DNA of 64,000 bases from NCBI RefSeq assembly GCF_011759605.1, contig NZ_JAAOYX010000001.1, positions 1,054,001-1,118,000 of the forward strand, given 5' to 3'. Shown here piece by piece: positions 10,986-23,868 of the stretch; positions within the stretch are counted from its first letter, which is position 1, and every line of letters starts with the position of its first letter. The translations under genes were made by a program, and so were the position numbers. A model generated the notes under the pieces. It saw nothing but the letters and a program-made list of their open reading frames with translations, was not told the DNA's origin and made no database searches. The stretch is from Luteibacter sp. SG786 (lineage in GTDB: Bacteria; Pseudomonadota; Gammaproteobacteria; Xanthomonadales; Rhodanobacteraceae).

Positions 10986-12194
10986 TTACAGGCCGAGCAG
11001 CATCCGCTGCGGGTTTTCCAGCTGGTTCTTGATGTCGACCAGGAACAGCACGGCGTCGCGGCCGTCGATGATGCGGTGGTCGTACGACAGGGCGATGTAC
11101 ATCATCGGGGCCGCCACCACCTGGCCGTTCTCGACCACCGGGCGCTCCTTGATGGTGTGCATGCCCAGGATGGCGCTCTGCGGCGGGTTCACGATCGGGG
11201 TGGACAGCAGCGAGCCGAAGGTGCCGCCGTTGGTGATGGTGAAGGTGCCGCCCTGGAGGTCGTCCAGGCCCAGCTTGCCGTCACGCGCCTTCTTGGCGTA
11301 GCCGATGATGCCCTTCTCGACGTCGGCGAACGACATGTCCTGCACGTCGCGAAGCACCGGCGTGACCAGGCCCTTGTCGGTCGACACGGCGATCGAGATG
11401 TCCTGGTACCCGTGGTAGATGATGTCGTTGCCGTCGACCGAGGCGTTGATCACCGGGTAGCGCTTCAGCGCCTCGGTGGCGGCCTTCACGAAGAAGCTCA
11501 TGAAGCCGAGCTTCACGCCGTTGGCCTTTTCGAACTGTTCGCCCAGCGCCTTGCGCAGCTTCACCACCTCGGCGAGGTTCACTTCGTTGAACGAGGTGAG
11601 CATGGCGATGGAGTTCTTCGACTGCATCAGGCGCTCGGCGATGCGGGTGCGGATGCGGGTCATCGGCACGCGCTCTTCCGGACGGCTGCCCGGGGTGGGC
11701 TTCGCAGCCGGCGCCGACGCGGCGGCAGGGGCGGAGCCGCCCTTGCTGGCGTTGACCAGGTCTTCCTTCGTGACGCGGCCGTCGCGGCCGGTGCCTGCGA
11801 CCTTGGACGGGTCGATGTTTTCTTCCACGGCCACGCGGCGGCCGGCCGGGGACAGTTCGTCGACGCCCTTCGGGGCTTCCTTGGTTTCGGCCTTTTCGGC
11901 CTTCGGCGCTTCGGCGGCAGCCGGGGCGGCGGCCGGGGCAGGCGCGGCAGCGGCGGCACCTTCCTCGATCACGGCGATCACCTGGTTGCTGGTGACGGTG
12001 GCGCCTTCCTCGAACTTGATTTCCTTCAGCACGCCGTCGACGGGTGCCGGCACTTCGAGGACGACCTTGTCGGTCTCGAGGTCGAGGAGGTTTTCGTCGC
12101 GCTTGACCGCGTCACCGGCCTTCTTGTGCCAGGTGGCAATGAGCGCGTCGGAGACCGACTCGGGCAGGACCGGGACTTTGACTTCGATGGACAT
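10986..12194 (-). CDS. sucB: 2-oxoglutarate dehydrogenase E2, dihydrolipoyl succinyltransferase
   Basis: The 402-residue E2 core transfers the succinyl group from E1 to CoA in the TCA cycle. Domains in order: one lipoyl domain (1-75, lipoylated Lys43 in ETDK), an Ala/Pro-rich linker (about 78-110), the peripheral subunit-binding domain (about 112-150, [19 protein letters not shown]), and the catalytic domain with [12 protein letters not shown] near the C-terminus. Start at 12194 gives [14 protein letters not shown]. It follows sucA by seven bases. Confidence 0.97.
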   Translation of the reverse strand: MSIEVKVPVLPESVSDALIATWHKKAGDAVKRDENLLDLETDKVVLEVPAPVDGVLKEIKFEEGATVTSNQVIAVIEEGAAAAAPAPAAAPAAAEAPKAEKAETKEAPKGVDELSPAGRRVAVEENIDPSKVAGTGRDGRVTKEDLVNASKGGSAPAAASAPAAKPTPGSRPEERVPMTRIRTRIAERLMQSKNSIAMLTSFNEVNLAEVVKLRKALGEQFEKANGVKLGFMSFFVKAATEALKRYPVINASVDGNDIIYHGYQDISIAVSTDKGLVTPVLRDVQDMSFADVEKGIIGYAKKARDGKLGLDDLQGGTFTITNGGTFGSLLSTPIVNPPQSAILGMHTIKERPVVENGQVVAAPMMYIALSYDHRIIDGRDAVLFLVDIKNQLENPQRMLLGL

Positions 12195-12201
12195 GCTTGT
12201 C

Positions 12202-15051
12202 TTACTCCGCTGCGTGATCGGTGCCGACCGGCGCGACCAGCGCCTGTTCGACGAGCGCCGTCTGTTCGGCGATATGGGTGTTGAGGTGACCGGCGGCCGG
12301 TGCCGGCGAGCGGGCACGGCCTGCATACGACAGGCTGTGCTTCGGACCCAGGCAGGCCTGCAGGTGGTGACGGATCTGGAACCAGGCGCCCTGGTTCATC
12401 GGTTCTTCCTGGCACCACACCACTTCCTTGGCGGAAGGGTATTTTTCCAGTTCGGCCGAGACTTCCGGGCGCGGGAACGGGTAAAGCTGCTCGATGCGGA
12501 CGACGGCCACGTCGGTGAGGCCGCGCTTTTCGGATTCCTCGAGCAGGTCGTAATAGACCTTGCCCGAGCACAGCACCACGCGCTTCACCTTCTTCGCCGG
12601 CAGGTCGCGATGTTCGCCGATTACGAGCTGGAAGCGGCCGGTGGCCAGTTCGTCGAGCGACGACACGGCCAGCTTGTGGCGGAGCAGCGACTTCGGCGTC
12701 ATGACGATCAGCGGCTTGCGCACCGGGCGCACCTGCTGGCGGCGGATCATGTGGAAGGCCTGGGCAGGCGTGGTGGGCACGCACACCTGCATGTTGTCCA
12801 GCGCGCACAGCTGCAGGAAGCGCTCGAGGCGGGCGGAGGAGTGCTCCGGGCCCTGGCCTTCGTAGCCGTGCGGCAGGAACAGCGCGAGGCCGCAGAGGCG
12901 GTCCCACTTGGCTTCGCCGGAGCTGATGAACTGGTCGATCACCACCTGGGCGCCGTTGGCGAAGTCGCCGAACTGGCCTTCCCAGATAGTGAGCTGGTCG
13001 GGCGAGGTGGTGGCTTCGCCGTACTCGAAGGCCATGACGGCTTCTTCGGAGAGCAGCGAGTCGATGACCTCGACGCGGGCGTCCTCACGCACCTTCGACA
13101 GCGGGAGCAGGGTGTTGCCGGTCTTCTGGTCGTGCAGCACCGCGTGGCGGTGGAAGAACGTGCCGCGGCCCGCGTCCTGGCCCACGACGCGGAGGTCGTT
13201 GCCCTCGGCGATCAGCGTGCCGTACGCGAGATTCTCGGCGAAGCCCCAGTCGCCCGGGAGTTCGCCCGCGGCCATCTTGCGGCGGTCTTCGTAGATCTTG
13301 GCCACGCGCGAGTGCAGCGTGATGTCGGCGGGCACGTCGAGGATGGCATCGAGCACCTTGGCCATCTGCTCGCGCGACACGCCGGTGTCGACGTCCATCG
13401 ACAGGCTGTTCCCCTGGAAGCGGGTCCAGTCGACCGGGATGTCGCGCACCGGGTTCGGGTCGATGGCGATCAGCGGCTCGCCCTTTTCGAGGCGGGCGCG
13501 ATAGTCGTCGAGCATCTTCTGGCCGTCGTCGGCGCCGATGGCCGATTCCTTCACCAGCTGCTGCGCGTAGAGGTCGCGCGTGGTGGGGCGCTTGCGGATC
13601 ACCTGGTACATCAGCGGCTGCGTGGCCGCCGGCTCATCGGCCTCGTTATGGCCGTGGCGGCGGTAGCAGACGAGGTCGATCACCACGTCCTTCTTGAAGC
13701 GCTTGCGGAACTCGTAGGCCAGGCGGGTGACCTGGATCACGGCTTCCGGGTCGTCGCCGTTCACGTGGAACACCGGCGCATTGACCATCTTGGCGAGGTC
13801 GGTGCAGTAGAGGGTGGAACGCGCGTCTTCGCGCTTGGAGGTGGTGAAGCCCACCTGGTTGTTCACCACGAGGTGAAGCGTGCCGCCGATGGCGAAGCCG
13901 CGGGCCTGCGACATCTGCATCAGTTCCATGTTGACGCCCTGGCCCGCGAAGGCGGCATCGCCGTGGATGAGCACCGCCAGCGACTTGTCGCGCGCGGTGT
14001 CGCGGCGGCGCGCCTGGCGCGCATGCACCGAGCCGGCGACCACCGGGTTCACGATCTCGAGGTGCGACGGATTGAAGGCCAGCGCCACGTGCACGCCGCC
14101 GTTCGGCGTCTTGACGTCGGCCGAGAAGCCCATGTGGTACTTCACGTCGCCGGAGTGGATGGGGCTGTCGTCGTGCTCGAACTTGCCTTCGAACTCGTTG
14201 AAGAGCTGCGAGGGCGCCTTTCCGAGGATGTTCACCAGCACGTTGAGGCGGCCGCGGTGGGCCATGCCGATGACCACTTCCTTCACGCCGTTGTCGCCCG
14301 CCGCGCGGACGACGTCGTCGACCATGGGGATGAGGCTGTCACCGCCTTCCAGCGAGAAGCGCTTCTGGCCGACGTATTTCGTGTGCAGGTAACGCTCCAG
14401 GCCTTCGGCGGCCGTGAGGGCCTCGAGCACGCGCAGCTTCTCCGCCTTTTGCAGGCCGGGCGAGCCGCCGGCCTGTTCCAGGCGCGAGTGGATCCAGGCG
14501 CGCTGGTCGTGGTCGGAGATGTACATGAACTCGGCGCCGACCGTGCCGGTGTAGATCTGCTTGAGCTTCGCGAGAAGCTCGCGCAGCTTCATCCGATGGC
14601 CGCCACCGGCGAAGCTGCCGGCGTCGAACTCGGTGTCGAGGTCGGCGTCGGAGAGCCCGTGGAAGGGCAGGCCGAGGTCGGGCGTTTCGATATCCGGAAC
14701 GGTGAGGCCCAGCGGGTCGAGCTTGGCGGCGATGTGCCCGCGCGAGCGATAGGCCGTGAGCAGGCGCAATACGCCGGCCTGCTTCTGCGCGTACGCATTG
14801 TCGACCGGACCGGCGGGGCCGGCGGCGGCGACGCGCCGCTGTTTCTGCGCGGCCTCGATGCGGGCAATGGCACCGGAGTGGGCGACGTCGCCTGCCTCCC
14901 GGCCCTTGAAACCCTTGAAATAGGCGTCCCATTCGGCCGGGACGGAGCCGGGATCGGCCAGCCAGGCTTCGTAGACTTGTTCTACGTAATCGGCGTTGCC
15001 GCCGGCGAGTTGGGAGGATTCGGAAAACTCGCGGATCAGGTTTGCGCTCAC
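12202..15051 (-). CDS. sucA: 2-oxoglutarate dehydrogenase E1 component
   Basis: The 949-residue thiamine-diphosphate enzyme decarboxylates 2-oxoglutarate and succinylates the lipoyl group of SucB. Seen: the N-terminal E2-binding stretch (AYFKGFKG), the region [13 protein letters not shown], ThDP-binding [10 protein letters not shown]...NNQVGFTT, and the transketolase-like pyrimidine domain [23 protein letters not shown]. The GTG at 15051 is chosen because GGTGGTGA lies just upstream and the product starts [12 protein letters not shown]; a TTG at 15090 would add an unlike leader. First gene of the sucA-sucB-lpd operon. Confidence 0.96.
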   Translation of the reverse strand: MSANLIREFSESSQLAGGNADYVEQVYEAWLADPGSVPAEWDAYFKGFKGREAGDVAHSGAIARIEAAQKQRRVAAAGPAGPVDNAYAQKQAGVLRLLTAYRSRGHIAAKLDPLGLTVPDIETPDLGLPFHGLSDADLDTEFDAGSFAGGGHRMKLRELLAKLKQIYTGTVGAEFMYISDHDQRAWIHSRLEQAGGSPGLQKAEKLRVLEALTAAEGLERYLHTKYVGQKRFSLEGGDSLIPMVDDVVRAAGDNGVKEVVIGMAHRGRLNVLVNILGKAPSQLFNEFEGKFEHDDSPIHSGDVKYHMGFSADVKTPNGGVHVALAFNPSHLEIVNPVVAGSVHARQARRRDTARDKSLAVLIHGDAAFAGQGVNMELMQMSQARGFAIGGTLHLVVNNQVGFTTSKREDARSTLYCTDLAKMVNAPVFHVNGDDPEAVIQVTRLAYEFRKRFKKDVVIDLVCYRRHGHNEADEPAATQPLMYQVIRKRPTTRDLYAQQLVKESAIGADDGQKMLDDYRARLEKGEPLIAIDPNPVRDIPVDWTRFQGNSLSMDVDTGVSREQMAKVLDAILDVPADITLHSRVAKIYEDRRKMAAGELPGDWGFAENLAYGTLIAEGNDLRVVGQDAGRGTFFHRHAVLHDQKTGNTLLPLSKVREDARVEVIDSLLSEEAVMAFEYGEATTSPDQLTIWEGQFGDFANGAQVVIDQFISSGEAKWDRLCGLALFLPHGYEGQGPEHSSARLERFLQLCALDNMQVCVPTTPAQAFHMIRRQQVRPVRKPLIVMTPKSLLRHKLAVSSLDELATGRFQLVIGEHRDLPAKKVKRVVLCSGKVYYDLLEESEKRGLTDVAVVRIEQLYPFPRPEVSAELEKYPSAKEVVWCQEEPMNQGAWFQIRHHLQACLGPKHSLSYAGRARSPAPAAGHLNTHIAEQTALVEQALVAPVGTDHAAE

Positions 15052-15127
15052 GTCACCACCGGCACACACGAAAAGGACGGGCCGCCGCAAGGCACGTGGG
15101 GACAGCCTGCGGCATAAGAATCCGTTA

Positions 15128-15158
15128 ATTATAGCCCCGTGCTGCTGCGCCGCGCCAA
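15128..15158 (-). promoter_or_regulatory. Candidate promoter of the sucAB-lpd operon
   Basis: On the minus strand a perfect -10 TATAAT (15128-15133) lies 77 bases before the sucA GTG. A TTGGCG -35 (15153-15158) sits 19 bases upstream, slightly long. Confidence 0.5.
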
Positions 15159-15183
15159 CCTGAAACGCAGTTTCCGATTTGCG

Positions 15184-15678
15184 TCAGATACCGAGTGGTC
15201 TTATCTGCCACGCCGGCTCCGCCCGCTCCCAGACTTCTTCGAAATAAGCGGTCAGACGAGAGGTCTCTCCGGGGGCGTCGAGGGACCCACGGGCCTCGTA
15301 GCGGGTGGCGACGGGCCTGAACAGAAAGCCACCGGCGCAGTCGGTGGCGAAGGCCGATCCGTAGCGGAGCTGGGCTTCCTCGGTCGGCACGCGGATGGCG
15401 ATCGCGGTGGGCAGGCGCTGGGCGAGGGCCAGCAGGCGGTGGCCCTCGCGATGAGCGCGTTCGGCGTCGTGGGTGAGGACGCGGATCTGGGCCTGCCGGC
15501 CGCTCGTGGCGATGCGGCGCAGTTCGGCTTGCGCCGCTTCGCCGTCCAGCAGCCCGGTTTCCAGGAGAGGCAGATAGATGCAGACGCGGTGCCGGGCGGC
15601 GGCGAGCAGGCGGACATGGGCGGCTTCCAGACCGGTTCGGTCGTCGGCAGCCAGCAGCATGTCCGCCGGCGGATTCAC
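15184..15678 (-). CDS. Uncharacterised protein, possibly DUF7931-type
   Basis: The 164-residue cytosolic protein has no signal peptide or membrane helix. It begins with a short acidic leader and DRTGLEAAHVRLLAAARHRVCIYLPLLETGLLD, and later ATDCAGGFLFRPVATRYEARGSLD. This pattern recalls phospholipase-D-like half domains that occur alone or fused to GNAT acetyltransferases next to RoxA-like genes; that resemblance is from memory and unproven. Its ATG overlaps the stop of the RoxA-type gene by four bases, a sign of coupling. Last gene of the probable purB operon. No catalytic motif can be pointed to. Confidence 0.6.
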   Translation of the reverse strand: MNPPADMLLAADDRTGLEAAHVRLLAAARHRVCIYLPLLETGLLDGEAAQAELRRIATSGRQAQIRVLTHDAERAHREGHRLLALAQRLPTAIAIRVPTEEAQLRYGSAFATDCAGGFLFRPVATRYEARGSLDAPGETSRLTAYFEEVWERAEPAWQIRPLGI

Positions 15679-16877
15679 CGCCGGCGACCCTTGCGCACGC
15701 CCAGGTGGCCGTCGTTCACGAGATTCAGCAGCACCGCCTTTTCCGTTCCCTCCGGAGCGCGCTCGAAGGCGAGCTCGCGCTCGCCCGCGAGCCGCTCGGC
15801 AAGCGCGGCGGGGCAGTCATAGGCCTGGCCGCTGACATAAAGGGTGGCGTCCTTCTTGCCCTTGATCCACGCAAGGCGCGCGTAGGGATGACGGACGAGC
15901 GTGGCGCCCGCTGCCAGCGCCTTGTCGAGCGCCGCTTCGGTCGTGGCCTTCGGTGGCGCGGCGGCCATCTGGGCGTTCCGGTAGCGCGTGATGAAGCGGC
16001 CGAACCAGTCGGCCAGCAGGTCGCGGTCGAGCGCCGCGGCGAAGGGCAGCGCCTGGCGCAGCCGGTTCAGGGCCGCGTTGTCGATCTCGCCGGCACGCTT
16101 CGCGGGTGCCAGGTCGGGATCGGTATAGCGCAGCTCCTCGGGCATCCGCTCGGCGAGGAAGTCGGACAGATCGACCGTGAGCTCGGCCTGCGAGGGCGCG
16201 CGCATGCCGATGGAGATCGTCATGCAGTCGCCGATGGCGACGCCGTCGTGCGGTACGCCCGGCGGGAGGTAGAGCATGTCGCCCGGTTCGAGCAGCCACT
16301 CGTGGGTGGGTTCGAACACCTTCAGCTGCTTCAGTTCCACGTCGTCGCGGAAGTCGAGCGGAGCGTCGGGGTCGTCGCTGATTGCCCAGTGACGCTCGCC
16401 GACCCCTTGCAGCAGGAACACGTCGTACTGGTCCACATGGGCACCCACGCCGCCGCCGTCCTCCGCATAGGAGATCATGATGTCGTCGACGCGCCAGCTC
16501 GGCAGGAAAGCGAAGTGGTCGAGCAGGGCGGCCACGTCGGCGTCCCACTTGTCCACGTCCTGCACCAGCAGGGTCCAGTCGCGCTTGGGCGTCTTGCCGA
16601 ATTCCGCTTCCTCGAACGGCCCGTTCTTCACCGTCCAGCGGTCGCGCTTCTCGTCGTGCACGATGAGGCGAGCGAGCACGCCTTCCTCGCAGGCCAGCCC
16701 GGCCAGGTCGTTCGGCTCGATCGGCGGCTGGAAGTCGGGGAAGGCGTTGCGGATGAGCAGCGGCCGTTTCTGCCAGTAGTCGCGCAGGAACTGGCTGGCG
16801 CTCATGCCGAGCGGCTGGCTGGCGCTGCCGCGCACTTCGATGGGGAGCTTTTTACGGGTAGGGGTCTGGATGGCCAT
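15675..16877 (-). CDS. Ribosomal-oxygenase-type cupin/JmjC protein (RoxA/YcfD-like)
   Basis: The 400-residue Fe(II)/2-oxoglutarate oxygenase resembles E. coli YcfD/RoxA, which hydroxylates an arginine of ribosomal protein L16. The iron-binding triad is visible: His147-Val-Asp149 (GVGAHVDQYDVFLLQ) and His210 (LPPGVPHDGVAIGD). The N-terminal MSASQFLRDYWQKRPLLIRN is characteristic. The C-terminal third is helical and matches the dimerisation/winged-helix part. It lies 18 bases after a secreted-protein gene and overlaps the next gene. Substrate assignment is by family only. Confidence 0.88.
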   Translation of the reverse strand: MAIQTPTRKKLPIEVRGSASQPLGMSASQFLRDYWQKRPLLIRNAFPDFQPPIEPNDLAGLACEEGVLARLIVHDEKRDRWTVKNGPFEEAEFGKTPKRDWTLLVQDVDKWDADVAALLDHFAFLPSWRVDDIMISYAEDGGGVGAHVDQYDVFLLQGVGERHWAISDDPDAPLDFRDDVELKQLKVFEPTHEWLLEPGDMLYLPPGVPHDGVAIGDCMTISIGMRAPSQAELTVDLSDFLAERMPEELRYTDPDLAPAKRAGEIDNAALNRLRQALPFAAALDRDLLADWFGRFITRYRNAQMAAAPPKATTEAALDKALAAGATLVRHPYARLAWIKGKKDATLYVSGQAYDCPAALAERLAGERELAFERAPEGTEKAVLLNLVNDGHLGVRKGRRR

Positions 16878-16895
16878 GCTTGAATTCTAATCGCG

Positions 16896-17879
16896 CTAGG
16901 AGCGCGTGTTGGCGACCTGGCGCCGGATACGCTCGAGAGTGGGCTGGCACTGAGCTTTCACGAAGCGGACGAACCAGGGTGTGTCCGCGGTGCGCAGCGG
17001 CTCGAGATCCTTGTCGCTCAGGAACCCGACGCAGATCTGGTCGTCGATGCGGTGTGCATCGGCCAGCGCCTGAAGATCGCTCTTCGCGGCGGGCATGTCA
17101 TCGAGCAAGACATGATCGACGGCAATGTTGTACGCGGCGAGCGGGTCGGTGGCGCTGACCGTGGAGAACGCCGCGATGCTTTCCTCGATAGCCTTGCGCC
17201 ACTCCGGGCTGCCCTTGGTGGCGCGCTTGGCCATTTCCCCGAGCGCGATGCCGTAAGGCTCCACCAGCTCGGACTTGTCGGTGGCATGGGCCATGCCGTC
17301 CCGGGCCGTCTGGAGCGCCTTCGCGAGCATGGCGTCGACGTCCTCCGGCCGCTCGGCTGCCTTGGCGGCGTCGAGGTAGCCATGCGCCACGAAGTAGTAG
17401 GCCATGCCGCGGGCCACATCCTTCGGGTCCTTCGCGTGCGCTTCCCCGGCGATGTAGGTGGCAATCAAGGCTTCGGCCTGGGCCAGTCGTGCGTCCCGCT
17501 CGGCTGCGGGGCCCGACACCGCTTGGCGCAGCAGCGCGAGGGATTCCTGCCCCCGGGCCATATTTATCCAGTTCGACGAAGGATCTTCGTTTGCAATCAC
17601 GAAGGCCATGCCTTCCCTGGTGTTCTCCACCATGGCCGCCTTGCATGCGGGCTCATGCGCGAGGTCCGCCCAGGAGAGCTGGTCGAATGCCAGGTAGGCA
17701 CGCCAGTCTTCCGGCTTCTCCCGCGCTTTCAACTCTGCGAGTTGGTCGAGGACGTTGTCGGCGCGTGTACACACCGCCTTCAGCCGATCGATCTGCCTTC
17801 CGGCGAGATCCTGGATGGCGGTGGCCTGTGCCAGCGCCGGTACAAGCAGCAAACCGAATGCGCACGAGCGAACGAACAT
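16896..17879 (-). CDS. Secreted helical protein of unknown function
   Basis: The 327-residue protein has a clear signal peptide (MFVRSCAFGLLLVPALAQA, cleavage after about residue 19). The mature part is alpha-helical with many alanines and repeats such as DARLAQAEALIATYIAG and AKDPKDVARGMAYYFVAHGY, suggesting TPR-like helical hairpins. It contains four or five cysteines, including CKAAM and CVGFL. GGGGAT lies before the chosen ATG. The gene sits between purB and the RoxA-type gene in the same direction (gaps 61 and 18 bases). I do not recognise the family. Confidence 0.7.
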   Translation of the reverse strand: MFVRSCAFGLLLVPALAQATAIQDLAGRQIDRLKAVCTRADNVLDQLAELKAREKPEDWRAYLAFDQLSWADLAHEPACKAAMVENTREGMAFVIANEDPSSNWINMARGQESLALLRQAVSGPAAERDARLAQAEALIATYIAGEAHAKDPKDVARGMAYYFVAHGYLDAAKAAERPEDVDAMLAKALQTARDGMAHATDKSELVEPYGIALGEMAKRATKGSPEWRKAIEESIAAFSTVSATDPLAAYNIAVDHVLLDDMPAAKSDLQALADAHRIDDQICVGFLSDKDLEPLRTADTPWFVRFVKAQCQPTLERIRRQVANTRS

Positions 17880-17940
17880 GAACCATCCCCTGTAATGGTT
17901 GCGCGTAATGGCTGCGCGCCGATGCCGGCGCGCGATGATG

Positions 17941-19569
<1,629 letters not shown>

Positions 19570-22188
19570 ATGGACCCGTCCTCGTCCTACACCGCCCGCT
19601 TGGGACTTCTGGCCGCACTGATGGCAACCACGGCATGGCCGGCCCTTCCCGCGTCCGCGCAGGTCGCCGCCTCTTACCGCGGGAATGAAGACGCCCCGAG
19701 CGCCCCACCCGGCGTGGCAGCAGCGGAGCAACACCCTTGGCAGCCGGGCACCGCGCTGGCGGTGTCGCCATTCACACTGACCTTCACCACGCCGGACGAC
19801 GCGCATGCCTATGGGGAAATGGCGGCCCGGGCGTACGCGCTGCCGGTCCCTGATGCCCGCTCGGTGGCGAAAGCCTTCCTGCGCGAGCGGCTGGGTGTGG
19901 ACGGCGATGCCTACGTCGTCGCGCACTTCGCTTCACCGCGAGCTCGCTTGCTGGGCCAGCCCGATCATTGGATGACGCTTACCGATGCCTTGATGGAGGC
20001 CTTCCCGGAACATTCCCGGCACACTTTTTTTGCGGGGGCATCCGACGCCGTCGGTGGTGTGACGTCGGGAGGCAGGGCGAGTCCGGGCGTGATCGCGCTC
20101 GTAGGCAATCTGGTCCACGGCAAGGATGTACGGGAGTGCTTCACGAACATCGGCCGGTTCCTGTGGAGCCGGACGGGGCCCGGTTACGTTTACAACACAT
20201 TCTTCGCCAACGGAAACGTCATCGACACAGTGAGCGAGGACGCGCGAACGCTGGACGAGGCCTTCGGCGTGTTCGCTGCCGGAGGAAACTTCAAAGGGGA
20301 CACGGGACTGCAGCTTTCGCACATCGTCGGCGCATTCAAGGAGAAGGGCGCCTTCTCCGAGCTTCCCTATGTCAAGCGGCTGTACCGCGAGCTCGACACA
20401 TACTGGGATGCCGTGCGCACCGATTGGCCCGTGCTCGCCCGTTACCGGTTCGTCCAGCAGGCTCGCCGGGCGCGCATGAGGGGAGAGTTGACGCAGGCTG
20501 CCTATGAACTCGTCATGCGTGGCGGTGCCCCGCATGTGCCCCTGAATGGTCCCATCACCCTTGCGCAACTCCGCGACGCGCGCCCGTCGGCAGAGCCTGT
20601 GGTCATGCGGCGCTTCGACATCAATGGGTACTTCGCCAGCAATCTCGTTCGCTTCCTCGACAAGGGTGGCAGCGAGGTGCTGTATCTCCCAGGCGCCGAC
20701 TCGCCATTCGTGGCCTTCGCCTCCGAGGGCGATCTTCGCCGCTGGGCGCTGGCGCAAGCGAAAGACCCGGGCAAGCTGGAGGCGCTGCTTGCGCGTTTCT
20801 CGGTTTACGACGGCCAGGATGGCACGTTCTGGACCGGGGTGAGGCACGCGCTGGACAACCTCGCCTCGGGCAAATGGGAAGCGGACGCGGGCACGATCGA
20901 TCACGCGGGCGCCATCATTGCCAGCGACGTGTTCGCAGATATGCGTGCGCAGACGGAAAGGCGGTGGCGCGACGATGCCGGGATGAAAGTCGGCACCGCG
21001 TGGGAAGCCTGGCGCACCGCGATCAATCGCACCGTGGTGTTGCTGGGCCCGCTGGGCTACGCACCGGCGCTGGCCATTCCCATGCAGGTCGGCACGGGCC
21101 TCGTCAGTCTCGGTACCGGCATCGATCAGGGCGTGCGCGGGCGAACGGAACAAGCAAGGCGCAGCGGCGTGGAGCAGACCGTGATGACCGTGGTCGGCAA
21201 CGTGCCTCTTGGCGTCGGTCTTGGCGGGCTGCGCAAGCCCAAGGCCATCGGTGATGGCACGACGTCCGTATTCGTGGCGCCACGCAGGGTGAACGGCAGG
21301 ATCGGCTACCTGATGGGGCAGACCAGGCCCCTCCGCATCTTGCCGACGTTGCACGAGGACGCCACCTATCCTCGCCTCGACCCGGTCGCCGAAGCGGGGC
21401 CGCCCACCACGGCGAGGGCCAAGGAAAAGGCGCTGACCGACGCCGGTTACATCGTACTGGCCGTACCGGAAAACCACGCGAGCAGGGTACTGGCCGTCAT
21501 CGAACTGAAGAAGGAGGAGATCGCCGCGCGGCAGGCCGAACTGGCCGAAGTGGGCGACAGCGAGCCGAAGCGGAACGCGCTCGGTTACCTCACCTCCACG
21601 GACCGCCCCTTCCTCTACCGGGTGGATTCCCGATCGCCGCAGCAGCTTCTGGCGCGGGGAGGGTTCGGCCCGTCCAGGGATTTCATCGACGTGGAACCGC
21701 TATTGCCGGGCGAGGCGACGATCGCCAGCGACTCCATGGGTGCAAGCACGGACATCCTGCATTCGTGGGCGAGCGATCCCGCAAACAGCCACCTCGGCGC
21801 GTTCTTCCAGTACGTGGTCCGCACCGGAGGGCGAGAAGTCGCGTCGGTATCGGACAACGCCATTCCGGGGGCGGATCCGGCCATGAGCGAGGTCCACTTT
21901 CCTTCGGACATCGGTCCTGACGACATCTATGTCGTGGATTCCACCGACGCGAATTATGCGAAGGCGATCAGCGAGATCATCGAGTCGGAGCATGTATCGA
22001 CGCCGTACGGCGTTCCGTTGGAGGCGCTGGTGGAGTACATGGACGGCCGTCTCGACATCCACGCGCCGAACCGGTTCTCGGAGCATCATCTCGACGCCGA
22101 CCTGGTTTCCGTGCCTGGACGGCAGCCCGGCGCGGCATCGGACGAAGGTACGGCTTCGACCGCCAAGCTCCCATCGGCCGCTCGATGA
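19570..22188 (+). CDS. Putative secreted toxin: dermonecrotic-like (DUF6543) domain plus ADP-ribosyltransferase domain
   Basis: The 872-residue protein starts with a signal peptide (cleavage near LPASAQ, residue 31). Residues about 50-470 look like the dermonecrotic-toxin domain of Pseudomonas proteins: YGEMAARAYALPVPDARSVA, WMTLTDALMEAF, and FDINGYFASNLVRF with VLYLPGADSPFVAF. A hydrophobic segment follows (about 485-530). The C-terminal 675-800 part resembles pertussis/cholera ADP-ribosyltransferases: FLYRVDSRSPQQLLARGGF with Arg684, a possible serine motif STD at 726-728, and MSEVHFPSDIGPDDIYVVD with Glu774. The first Glu of the ExE motif is Met772, as in pertussis-like QSE. AAAGGAG precedes the ATG. 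No immunity gene is evident between purB and fumC. Activity is inferred, not shown. Confidence 0.7.
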   Translation: MDPSSSYTARLGLLAALMATTAWPALPASAQVAASYRGNEDAPSAPPGVAAAEQHPWQPGTALAVSPFTLTFTTPDDAHAYGEMAARAYALPVPDARSVAKAFLRERLGVDGDAYVVAHFASPRARLLGQPDHWMTLTDALMEAFPEHSRHTFFAGASDAVGGVTSGGRASPGVIALVGNLVHGKDVRECFTNIGRFLWSRTGPGYVYNTFFANGNVIDTVSEDARTLDEAFGVFAAGGNFKGDTGLQLSHIVGAFKEKGAFSELPYVKRLYRELDTYWDAVRTDWPVLARYRFVQQARRARMRGELTQAAYELVMRGGAPHVPLNGPITLAQLRDARPSAEPVVMRRFDINGYFASNLVRFLDKGGSEVLYLPGADSPFVAFASEGDLRRWALAQAKDPGKLEALLARFSVYDGQDGTFWTGVRHALDNLASGKWEADAGTIDHAGAIIASDVFADMRAQTERRWRDDAGMKVGTAWEAWRTAINRTVVLLGPLGYAPALAIPMQVGTGLVSLGTGIDQGVRGRTEQARRSGVEQTVMTVVGNVPLGVGLGGLRKPKAIGDGTTSVFVAPRRVNGRIGYLMGQTRPLRILPTLHEDATYPRLDPVAEAGPPTTARAKEKALTDAGYIVLAVPENHASRVLAVIELKKEEIAARQAELAEVGDSEPKRNALGYLTSTDRPFLYRVDSRSPQQLLARGGFGPSRDFIDVEPLLPGEATIASDSMGASTDILHSWASDPANSHLGAFFQYVVRTGGREVASVSDNAIPGADPAMSEVHFPSDIGPDDIYVVDSTDANYAKAISEIIESEHVSTPYGVPLEALVEYMDGRLDIHAPNRFSEHHLDADLVSVPGRQPGAASDEGTASTAKLPSAAR

Positions 22189-22314
22189 GCCGTTCCGGAT
22201 GCGGTCGCCAGCGCGCGATCGCACCCGGTTTTCCGATGCATGCACCTGTAAATGCACGTCCCATGGCCTTACCTTAGGAAGTCACCCAAACCAGCCTTTA
22301 TCCGGAGTCCGCAC

Positions 22315-23712
<1,398 letters not shown>

Positions 23713-23717
23713 TCGCC

Positions 23718-23856
23718 ATCCCTACGCAAACAGGGATCCAGGGCCGCGGCGCGCATTCGGGCGGTAAGGCTCTGGATTCCTGCGTTCGCAGGAATGACGG
23801 GTAGGCGGTTGGTTGGCTCCCTCAATGCCGTCGTCCCTGCGAAGGCAGGGACCCAG
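23718..23856. repeat. Cluster of three short hairpin repeats (TGCGAAGGCA family)
   Basis: Three palindromes of one family: ATCCCTACGCAAACAGGGAT (23718), CTGGATTCCTGCGTTCGCAG (23772-23799) and CGTCGTCCCTGCGAAGGCAG (23829-23856). The pattern GTCGTYCCTGC-GAAG-GCAGGRACCCAG recurs inside elements A and B. They lie between convergent fumC and the serine hydrolase gene and may act as terminators. Confidence 0.75.
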
Positions 23857-23868
23857 CGACTCACTCCC

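Noticed and set aside
11476-15117. A 1213-codon open frame on the plus strand
   Set aside because: It lies antisense to sucA and sucB. No protein family is recognisable in it.
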